NCBI GenBank assembly: GCA_036785705.1
Contig: JAWUZG010000029.1
Span: forward strand, 18,518,501 to 18,582,500
Length of the DNA: 64,000 nucleotides
Source of the DNA: Acanthornis magna
Lineage: Eukaryota; Chordata; Aves; Passeriformes; Acanthizidae
Direction: 5' to 3'
The notes beneath the pieces were generated by a model that ran no database searches, had not been told where the DNA came from, and was given only the letters and a program-made list of their open reading frames with translations. The position numbers and the translations under genes were made by a program. Of this stretch, positions 26,197 to 34,630 are shown one piece after another. Positions within the stretch are counted from its first letter, which is position 1. The number at the start of each line of letters is the position of its first letter.

Positions 26197-27124
26197 GTAG
26201 TTTACTTTCAAAAAAGTTGGAGAATGAACACAGCCATCAAGAAAAGTTCATCTCAGATTATTGCTCTCAAAACTGAGAAAGAACACAATGTCTACCACAG
26301 ATATGTCTAGATAAAACCATCTTCTAAAGTCTCGACATGGAATAGGACACTAACTAGAGATACCATTGCTGCAAACATAATTAATGTAAGACATATTTCA
26401 ATCCATATTTTCCATTTCCTATCCAAAGAAAAGAAAGAAACATTACTGAAATATTTTTGGCTTTGTTTGAAAAGTAGAGACTAAGTATCAAAGACTATTT
26501 CTGGAATCAATACAAAATACCTTTACAACCACACTTTGATATATCTGATTGACAAAAATATTTGAATGAAAGTTGTACCATGTTCATAACTATCAGAGTA
26601 AGTCAATTTCATGGGTTAGCCAAACCAGAAGGAAATTACTATGGCCAGTGTAAGTTATAATACAGCATTTCCCACTGTGACACCAAGCCTAAAGACAGAA
26701 TTCAGACTAGGCAAAACACATTTGCTGTTATCGGCATTTGGGCCTGAGAGATGCTAATGACTTCCAATAAATACACATATTGTGTTCCAGTAGCGGGGAA
26801 CCTTGGAACATTAGGTATGTATTTGTAATTTTTCAGTCTATGCATACATTCTTTTTCTGGTTTAGACTCCCAAAAATGATGACTATTTCCCTTTTTTCTG
26901 AAAGACATTCTGAGCCACAACCCTACCTCTCTCCTACCAGTGGATTACATTTGTTCGCAGGGTGCCAGGATAAGAGCAACACAGCTGCAATGGCTGTGAT
27001 GTTCACAAAGTACTCTGGAATGCACAGCTGTCATTTGGAAGACACTGAGATGACAGAGAACACTCAGTCACAACATTACTGTTGCACATCTACATTGCCC
27101 ATTTTATCAAGAAAGATAACAAAG
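26197..27124. other. ITGA9 intron, no recognised feature
   Basis: Nothing recognised. The reading frame on the plus strand at 26780-27250 runs into the ERVL LTR and has no recognisable domain. Confidence 0.5.
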
Positions 27125-27129
27125 GCATT
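27125..27129. repeat. Target-site duplication (gcatt), left flank of ERVL copy 1
   Basis: gcatt precedes the 5' LTR and recurs at 32327-32331 after the 3' LTR. Confidence 0.85.
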
Positions 27130-27764
27130 TGTAAGAGATGGTCCGAAGACCGGTCATCTGTCTCACGATCATCTACGGGGACTGAGGCTAAAACACCCAT
27201 GTCCAAAGAGGGGCAAGAGGACTTTTGCACAGGAGTCCTGGCCGGGCTGAGGTGAGATGACTGCCAAGTCCTGCAGGTGTGTCCGCTGGGAGACGCCGAA
27301 GGAACTAGTTGTTACTGTTCCTGACTGCCCAAGCGAGAAGGGACTGAAAGTCCCATACAAATATGTCTATGGGACTCACTCTCCCACCCTTTGGCTACCT
27401 GCCCTTCGCTTTGAAAAGGCCTACACCTGTCTCCCACCCATCTGGCTATCTGCCCTTTGCCTTGAAGAGGACTATAACGGAGCTTTCTGAGAAGACCACT
27501 ATGAGACCTCCCCACAGAAGAAGATGGACCCATTGGTGAAGACAACGTGGACTACGCCTGCCGTTGGTAGCTATAACCCCCCCCCCCCTTTTCTCTCTAT
27601 CCTTTGTTTCTTATATCTCTCCCTCTCTATCGCAAGAACCGTGTGTTGGCAATATAGCATATTATTTTGATTGAAACTAAAAATCCTCGTTCGCATTTCT
27701 TTGCACTCTGAGATTCTGTAACGAACCATCATGAATCCTGCTTTATGTTTAGCAGATCATGACA
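27130..27764 (+). repeat. 5' LTR of ERVL copy 1
   Basis: 635 bp, TGTAAGAGA...ATCATGACA. It differs from the 3' LTR of the same element by about 31 substitutions plus several small indels (about 5%), including a long C run near 27580 and a 4-bp gap. It has CTATAAC where the 3' LTR has CTATAAA. Confidence 0.9.
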
Positions 27765-27770
27765 TTAAAT

Positions 27771-27788
27771 TGGCGTCACAGGACAAGA
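27771..27788 (+). other. Primer-binding site of ERVL copy 1
   Basis: TGGCGTCACAGGACAAGA lies 6 bases inside the 5' LTR, where the primer tRNA would anneal. I do not assign a tRNA. The same site is at 41681-41698 in copy 2. Confidence 0.55.
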
Positions 27789-28048
27789 TTTCTGACAGAC
27801 AGAAGGGGTTACCAGGCGCTGTGCAGTCTGTATCAGGGGAAGGACATTTCGCTCCAGCCGCACCTAGCCCGACACACCAAAAGGGGTGAGTGGTGTCTAG
27901 AAAGGAAGGTGGGGTGACTCGAATTTCCCGCAAACTGCACATGCCTAAGTGAAAAGTACTCCTATACTCATTTGAGGGCTCTGTCTTCAGAAATTCACAA
28001 AAAGAAGGGATCTCTTAGTGCAAAAGGGGAGTGTTATGCATGTGTATA

Positions 28049-28490
28049 AGTTTAGTCTGCTTGGCGTAGTGAAGAGACAACTGTGAGTAACTTAAGGAGG
28101 GCCTCCCAGGCAGATTTTAGTCTCTTCAACCACACAGGGAAGTGAAGGGCAACACAGCCCAGTTGCTGGGTGTATCGGTGAGTAACTAAGTATAACCTCC
28201 CTGAAGCGGTCTTAATCCCTTCACAAACATTATTTTAAACCCTAGCGCAAAAGCAGAAGTGTGGTGCATAAGTTTAGTCTGCTTGGTGTAGTGAAGAGAC
28301 TACTGTGAGTAACTCAAGGAGGGCCTCCCAAGCAGATTTTGGTCTCTTCAACCACGCAGGGAAGTGAAGGGAGACACACCCTAGTTGTCATGTGTGTCGG
28401 TGTGTAACTAAGTTTAACCTCCCTGCAGTGGTTTTAGTCCCTTCACAAACATGACTTCAAACCTTAGTGCAAAATTGAAGCTGCATTTCA
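28049..28490 (+). repeat. Tandemly duplicated, highly structured leader of ERVL copy 1
   Basis: Two diverged units with a period of 222 bp (unit 1 from 28049, unit 2 from 28271) between the primer site and gag. Each has arms in the order A-B-A'-B' and D-C-(hairpin E-E')-D'-C'. In unit 2 these are TCTGCTTGG 28278, GAAGAGAC 28293, CCAAGCAGA 28328, GTCTCTTC 28342; then GCAGGGA 28356, GTGAAGGGA 28364, GACACAC 28373, GTGTGTC 28392, TCCCTGC 28420, TCCCTTCAC 28438. The interlocking order implies pseudoknots or alternative helices in the RNA. The last arm ends 4 nt before the ATG at 28451. Packaging, dimerisation or translation control are possible roles; none is shown. Confidence 0.7.
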
Positions 28491-29739
28491 TGCTCTACTA
28501 GCAAAACACTATGCCAGACTCTCTCCAGGAGGGCTGGAGTGGGCACAACAAAATTGGTTTAATTTAGAGAGTGTAACTGATAGAATATGTTCTTTACAAC
28601 ATGAGGCAAGATTCAAACTTGGCCATACTAAATCCATAACCTGCTCTGTCTTAGGAGCGTGTCTTACGGCAGCAATAGAGCACCGCTTTAAGCGGTGTAG
28701 TGAGGAGACAGCTACTAATGACTCATTGCAAAACCTAGCAGAAATTCTGCAGAAACAATTAGATCAAGAAAGAAATGAGAATCATTTGCTGCAAAATGAA
28801 CATCATTTGCTGCGAGCTGCGTTGAGAGACGAATATCTTAAGAATTCAGGGGATGCTGACTCACCAAAAGAGACAGAGGAGAAGGAAACCCCTCACATTA
28901 ACCAAATATACCCCCAGAAACATTTGATCCTGGTAAAAAACTGTGGGGAAAATTTCTGTCCTCATATGAGACCCTTAATTAAAACTGAATACTTTTATGT
29001 CAATGATGAGGATGCAGACCCCCATATATCCACCAAGGAAACGCCCTATTCTGCCACGGAACTGGCAAAGTTAAAAAAGGAATATGGCCGTCTTATCAAA
29101 GAATCTGAAACAGAATATGTGTGCCGTGTGTCTTTAACTGGGAGTGAACAAATTCAATTGAAAGCTGAGGGTTACTGGGGCCACAGAGTTTTCTTAACAA
29201 CAGGTGATCGCTGGGCCCCATGGTCCCTAACTCAGCGTGCTGCTTACTGGGCTGGAGGGTTAAACCTGGACAGAGGAGACTCCTTGGCAATAACAGGCAC
29301 AGCTGAACAACTACTAGAAAGTGTGCACAAAGCTGCTTGCCTACAAATGATACATGAAAGAAAATTAATTCCTGGATGTGAATCGCCAATGATGTTGCCT
29401 GTTAACCCTGAAATTGCGACTGCCTTAATTAGGGGGCTCCCCGAGTCACTTAAAGCCACAGAGATAAGTCTCCAGAAAACCATAGCGTCAGTAGGTCCTG
29501 TGGAGAGGTTAGAGAATTTTATGCGCAGAGGTAATAATAGCAGAAATACAGGCAGTACCGTTACAGACTCTTACACAAATTCCTCTGACTTTTCAACACC
29601 AGCCCTGCTAGGTAACAGACCTCACCCTAGACCTAAAGTCCGGGCATGGGGGGAGGTAGCACAAGAATTAATTGATTACAGTAAAAAATACTGCCTTGTG
29701 AAGCCTTTAGAAGAAAAATCAAGGGGCATCCACATATAG
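28468..29739 (+). pseudogene. ERVL gag frame, copy 1 (long, but lacking an in-frame ATG at its start)
   Basis: Open for 423 codons between a TAG at 28465-28467 and a TAG at 29737-29739. No ATG begins the frame. The ATG at 28451 is one frame away and closes after 16 codons, so a small indel has probably disconnected the start. The N-terminal part reads ARLSPGGLEWAQQNWF, followed by a coiled-coil-like, glutamine/glutamate-rich segment (LQKQLDQERNENHLLQNEHH) and a capsid-like region with YWAGGLNLDRGDSLAIT and LIRGLPESLKATEI. After the stop, related sequence seems to continue in another frame (RKIKGHPHIGVKNALSHL), with further stops. Copy 2 has the identical frame at 42333-43604. It is retroviral Gag, not a host gene. 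Confidence 0.8.
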
Positions 29740-30102
29740 GAGTTAAAAATGCACTCTCCCATCTCAGCAGAACTGCAGATGTTGCCAAAGAACAGTCACA
29801 ACCTAAATCCGTTTTAGTCCAACTTGATTGGTAGCGTTTTGAGCTTAAAAAAGGAATTCCTAGTGATTTAATGGATGGTTTACCTTTAGATAAATTGAGC
29901 AAACTGGTAACACAGTGGCATGTGCCAAAACCACATCCCTTTTTCTTCTGTGAGAGAAAGTGCACCCGCCACGGCTTCTGCCCCACCTTTCGTTGACGGT
30001 GCAGACAAGACATCAAAGCAAACTTTTTCCCCCCAAACAGGGAAACTAGAATCTCCTTTTCCTAATGGTGGGCAGGGAAATGGAGAATGGATTTATATTT
30101 GA

Positions 30103-30477
30103 CAGCTCACTAAAACAGAAAAAGGAGATGTGTTAATCACAGCTATCATGGAACCTAAACAAGCACCAGTAACCTACTTAATTGATACAGGTGCACAGAT
30201 TTCTGCACTGACTGAGGAGGATGCCAAGAGGTGTGGAGTTTCTCCCTTAAAGCGAAATCTATCCGTGCTAAACGCTTTGGGCAACTCCCCTGTATGGCCA
30301 GTAAAAACGCCTAACGGGGAGTGGCGACTTAGAGTTGATTTTCAAAGGCTAAATGCCAATACCAATCTTCTGACTGCCGCAGTCCCAAATTTAGCAGAAC
30401 TTATAACATCTCAAGAAAGGGCTCATCCAATTATGGTGCATGGATTGCCCCCAATACCCCTAGAAAGGAACATATGA
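30103..30477 (+). pseudogene. Fused protease/reverse-transcriptase stub, copy 1
   Basis: A 125-codon frame following an in-frame TGA at 30100-30102, with no ATG start. It contains the retropepsin active-site string TYLIDTGAQISALT and then, after LNALGNS, jumps directly to the N-terminal fingers of reverse transcriptase (PVWPVKTPNGEWRLRVDFQR), ending at a TGA. The rest of the protease, the start of reverse transcriptase and everything beyond (YxDD, RNase H, integrase) are deleted. It therefore cannot supply polymerase. Copy 2 has the same fusion at 43968-44342, with one change (T to M) in the PVWPVK(T/M)PNG segment. Confidence 0.85.
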
Positions 30478-30989
30478 TTAATACCTGCTGGATTGTTTCA
30501 TAATTTTAATTCTTTTTTGCCTAAAAAAGGGCAAGTTTTTGTTTTGCAGAAGAACCCCGTGGGACTTTAAGAATTTCTACAGAAGAAACATAGATAAAAA
30601 TTGAAGACCCAAATCTGAAAATGGCCTACAAAATTTTTATTAAGTTACTTGTACTTTTAAATTCAACCTGCCTGTTTTCCCTTTTTCTGTAGATCTTCCC
30701 GGAGGCAAATATCAAGAAAGCTAACTGGTCTTTTTTAAAACTTTATTGAAGGTTCTAAATAGCATCAATTCAAAGGTAGTGTTTAACAAATTGGCTGTTA
30801 TAATTTTTGATTTGGTAAAAGTGCAACAGCATTTAACAAAAGTCCAAAAAAAAAAAATTTAGGATAGTGCTAACAATTTTGAAAAGAACCTCCAATCCTG
30901 GTAGAAGTTGGTAAATTTTACTTATGATCCTGTTAATAACACTGTTACAGCTTATGTGTTAACCATTTATAATGCTTCTGTGTTCTTAA
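30478..30989 (+). other. Non-coding AT-rich part of ERVL copy 1 between pol stub and env-like frame
   Basis: About 0.5 kb without a usable frame. It marks where most of pol has been lost. Identical in copy 2. Confidence 0.6.
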
Positions 30990-31433
30990 TTTATCCTGGG
31001 TTTCCTTTTTGCATTAGGACTGAACCATGATGGAGCTATTCTCTATCCTTTCGAGCACAGGGAATGGGCCCGTCAAATTGATGATAAATGGCAAACTGTT
31101 AATTTGGAAACTTGTATTGTCCGGGAAAAAAAAGGGTTTATCTGTAAAAGTAATGCAATCAGAGCTCAAGGCATTTGTTTAGACACAGAGCAGAACATTT
31201 GTCATTTTGAAATTCATCCTAACAAAAATCCTAAAACAGTGCTCGTGTATATAGGTAATGGATGCGTATGCTTAAGGACTGCTTGTGATAGTGTATTCAT
31301 AGACAGTTTAGTAGTGGATACTAAAAATCATTCAAATTTTTGTGTGTGTAACTTTACTAAAATTACTGGATGTGATTTCTCTTATTTAGCCCCAGTTAGT
31401 TTTATTACCTTTTGTAATCCAATTACACACTGA
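30990..31433 (+). pseudogene. Envelope-like cysteine-rich frame, copy 1
   Basis: Open for 147 codons plus stop. A pyrimidine stretch ending TTTTTGCATTAG just precedes GACTGAACC, giving a plausible splice acceptor at 31017 for a spliced env-type message. The protein part contains YPFEHREWARQIDDKWQ and then many cysteines (C-I-C-L, NICHFEIHP, GCVCLRTACDS, FCVCNFTKITGCD). By position (3' of pol, 5' of the 3' LTR), acceptor and cysteine richness I infer an envelope-derived segment. No ATG opens the frame, no signal peptide is visible, and no fusion peptide or complete membrane anchor is visible. Identical in copy 2 at 44855-45298. Confidence 0.55.
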
Positions 31434-31520
31434 TTCCCCAACCTTTGCCTAATCTTATTTTGGTAAAGCAATTGTGCTTCACCAGGATTTAATTGAAATT
31501 TTGGTTAATTAAAATTGTTG

Positions 31521-31590
31521 TTTTTATTTTGTTCTTTTTTCCTTTTCTCTTTCCTTTTCTTTCTTTTCTCTCTTTCTGTCTCTGTTTTCA
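31521..31590 (+). promoter_or_regulatory. Long polypyrimidine tract with AG: candidate splice acceptor, copy 1
   Basis: About 70 bases of T/C-rich sequence ending TTTTCAG before GGTTATG. This looks like a strong 3' splice site just upstream of the 3' LTR. Same in copy 2 at 45386-45455. Confidence 0.45.
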
Positions 31591-31688
31591 GGGTTATGCT
31601 ACCAACATTGGCAAGTCCTGAAGACTTCGCAATAACACTACGGAGTCGTGCTGAGTGCTCTTAACGATGATCGTGAGCCACAGGGTGG

Positions 31689-32326
31689 TGTAAGAGACGG
31701 TCCAAAGACCCGTCATCTGTCTCACGATCATCTACGGGGACTGAGGCTAAACCCCCTACGTCCAAAGCGGGGCAAGAGGACTTTTGCACAGGAGTCCTGG
31801 CCGGGCTGAGGTGAGATGACTGCCAAGTCCTGCAGGTGTGTCCGCTGGGAGACGCCGAAGGAACTAGTTGTTACTGTTCCTGACTGCCCAAGCGAGAAGG
31901 GACTGAAAGTCCCGTACCCCTATGCCTACGGAACTCACTCTCCCACCCTTTGGCTACCTGCCCTTCACTTCGAAAAGGCCTACACCCGTCTCCCACCCAT
32001 CTGGCTATCTGCCCTTTGCCTTGGAGAGGACTATAAATGAGCTTTCTGAGAAGACCACTATGAGATCTCCCCACAGAAGAAGATGGACCCATTGGCAGAA
32101 GACCACGTGGACTATACCTGCCGTTGGTAGCTATAACCCCCTCCCTTTTTCTCTCTATCCTTTGTTTCTTATATCTCTCCCTCTCTATCGCAAGAACCGT
32201 GTGTTGGTGTGCAATATAGCATATTATTTTGATTGAAACTAAAAATCCTCGTTCGCATTTCTTTGCACTCTGAGATTCTGTAACGAACCATCACGAATCC
32301 CGCTTTATGTTTAGCGGATCGTGACA
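31689..32326 (+). repeat. 3' LTR of ERVL copy 1
   Basis: 638 bp, TGTAAGAGA...ATCGTGACA. Its first 278 bases are identical to the 3' LTR of copy 2. It carries a TATA box (TATAAAT at 32032-32038) and a pyrimidine-rich stretch downstream. Followed by gcatt. Confidence 0.9.
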
Positions 32327-32331
32327 GCATT
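32327..32331. repeat. Target-site duplication (gcatt), right flank of ERVL copy 1
   Basis: Exact match to 27125-27129. Confidence 0.85.
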
Positions 32332-33765
32332 TTACAAGTACTGGACACATACCACCACTGAAATGTTGCCAATCTTTCTCTTGAGGGTAGTGAAAAAATA
32401 CTATATGGCAGCCAGCAAGCTCACTGGTGAAGGCTGTGTTTTGGCTACAAAACCATTAACCATTTAATTGTGACCAAATGATGACCAAACACAATCTTCC
32501 TGCAACATCTAGTCAGAATTGAAAAAGCACAGCAAGTCACCAGAGTAATCTACTGCAGAAAACCCAACATTTGAGTCACTGTTGCTGGAATACAAACCCT
32601 TTTGGTCTCAGGAAGCCTAGGGTCTACAAACATTTTGTGGTGCTTGCTTTGATTCAGGAAAAGGAAACAATAAAAAAAGTTTTGACTGTTTCTTAAGGAA
32701 ATAAGCAGACTTCAAATGATCCACTCAATTTCTGCCTGATGAAAACTTAATTATTTATACAAACAGCCAACCACCTCCATTGTCTCATTCCCTCCTCAGG
32801 GTTTCCTAGATATTATACAAAATGAAGATCTATCTATGTTTGGGAGATAATATGGGCTTGGTCTTGCATCATTGAAGTTAACTATCACCTGACTGCATTT
32901 TTATTATTTGTAACAGGGTAATGTTGAAAAAAACTTATTCTAGGTCTACTGAACCTAGAGTTTGTATCAAAAAAGTAGTACCCTGGGAAGCCTACATGTG
33001 AATAGCAAGTAACAACTTGCTTAAAGCAACTAGATAAATGGGTAACAAAAGCAATAAAATTAAAAAGTTTATCAGAAAAGCTGCAAAGAATGCAATGCTT
33101 CAAGGACTACAAAAAGAGGAATTTCAGAGAACACAAATAAAGTCACAGTTTTTGCAGTTTTTATGGACAGAGAGGACAGATATGGGCTATTAAGTTCCTA
33201 CATATAGGGACCATATTTTTGTGAATGAGACAACCTGAAAAATTATAGGAAAAATGTGGGCAGGAACTTGGAAGGAAGTTTGAAAAGCTAGTGTTGACAT
33301 GTTTTTAAATTAAGAGATGATGAACAAAAAAAAAGAATGAAATTAGAAGAAATATAGACTTCTTAAATTCTGAGACAACTGGTACACCCATCTACATCTC
33401 TCAGGGAAGACCTCTGTGAGCTGTGAAACGCACCCTTCCCATCAGTAGTCTCTAGTAAGTGCTCTCACAGGAAGTTGAGCTGACTGCCTTATTTATCTGA
33501 ACAATTATGATTCTTAATTTTTGGCTTCACTATAGTACATAATGGTTTATTCTTGGAATTATATGTACAGAAAGGAAGAAGCATGTGAACTCTGAATGGA
33601 AACAACTTTCACCAAATATATGAAATGTCACTCAGTTTCAAAAGGTTTATCTGCCTGCCTCTAAAAACATTCAAAGTTATACAGCTTTTACACCCAGCTG
33701 GAGGACTTTTTTTAAATTGAAATCTGCACTTTCTGGAAAGATTATATATATAAATAGAGTGTGGG
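32332..33765. other. ITGA9 intron, no recognised feature
   Basis: Nothing recognised apart from AT-rich tracts. Confidence 0.5.
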
Positions 33766-33869
33766 GGAGAGAGAGAGAGAGAGATAGGAACTACATGTAT
33801 ATATATGTATGTGTGTGTGCACACATATGTGTACATATATGTACATATATATGTGTGTGTGTACACACA
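33766..33869. repeat. (GA)n followed by TA/TG-rich microsatellite
   Basis: A GA run at 33766-33784, then alternating atatat/gtgtgt/acacac sequence to about 33869. Confidence 0.8.
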
Positions 33870-33875
33870 ACAACC

Positions 33876-34588
33876 CCATGCATCACTACAAGATGGGGAC
33901 AGAGTTACAGGAAAGCTGCCCGGTGGGAAAGGACCTGGGCTTCTGGTCAACAGCTGGCTGAACATGAGCCAGCAGTGTGCCCATGTGACCAAGAAGGCCT
34001 GTGGCATCCTGACCTGTATCAGCAATAGCATGGCCAGCAGGACCAGGGCAGTGATTGTCACTCTGTACTTGGCACAGGTGAGGCTTGAGTACTGTGTCCA
34101 ATTTTGAGCAATTCACTTCAAGAAAGACACTGAGATGCTGGAAAGTCATGGAAAGGCACAATGAAACTGGTGAAGGGTCTACGGAATAAATCATATAACA
34201 AGTAGCTGATGGAGCTAGGCTTTTTCAGTCTGGAAAAAAGAAGGGTCAGGGGAGACCTTACTGATCTCTACTACTGCCTGAAAGTAGCCTGTAGGAAGGT
34301 GGGAGTCAGCTACTTCTCTCAGGCAACTAGTGACAGGACAAGAGGAAATGGCCTCAAGCTGTGCCTAGGGAGGTTTCAGAAGGACATCAAGAATTTCTTC
34401 ATTGAAAGGGTGGTTAAGATTGGAATGGGCTGCCCAGGGAAGTGATAGAGTCACTATCTCTGACAGTGTTCAAGAAATGATTGGATGTGGCACTTAGTGC
34501 CATGGTCTAGTTGACAAGGTGGTGATTGGTCAAAGGTTGGACTCAATGATCTTTTTCAGGAGGTCTTTTTCAACCTTGATTCTATGAT
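33876..34588 (+). mobile_element. CR1 LINE fragment, about 0.7 kb of the 3' end
   Basis: Shows CR1 reverse-transcriptase C-terminal remnants and 3' UTR in order: a 'gccagcaggaccagggcagt' segment, then 'gagtactgtgtccaatttt', 'aggggagaccttactgatct', 'gggctgcccagggaagtgat', and the terminal 'ggttggactcaatgatcttt ... ttgattctatgatt'. Plus orientation, antisense to ITGA9. It is flanked on both sides by similar TA/TG microsatellite. Confidence 0.9.
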
Positions 34589-34630
34589 TATGTATATATA
34601 TGTGTGTGTGCACGTACATATGTATGTATA
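34589..34630. repeat. TA/TG microsatellite 3' of CR1
   Basis: tgtatatatatgtgtgtgtg and following catatgtatgtata. It resembles the microsatellite on the other side of the CR1. Confidence 0.75.

Larger units (their letters stand above)
27130..32326 (+). mobile_element. Defective ERVL provirus, copy 1
   Basis: 5197 bp with two LTRs (635 and 638 bp), 5-bp target duplications, a structured leader, an almost intact gag frame, a fused protease/reverse-transcriptase stub and an env-like frame. The catalytic part of reverse transcriptase, RNase H and integrase are missing. Gag motifs (for example RAAYWAGGLNLDRGDSLAIT) and the 5-bp duplication indicate class III/ERVL. It is closely matched by copy 2 at 41040-46192 with a constant offset of 13865 over most of its length. 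It lies in the last ITGA9 intron, antisense to the gene. Confidence 0.9.

Noticed and set aside
27771..27788. Naming the primer tRNA of the sister ERVL elements
   Set aside because: TGGCGTCACAGG does not clearly match a tRNA 3' end that I can recall with confidence.
28726..29739. 337-codon frame as a host gene
   Set aside because: Its residues are ERVL Gag-like, it lies between LTRs, it starts at TTG rather than ATG, and it has a near-identical partner in the second provirus.
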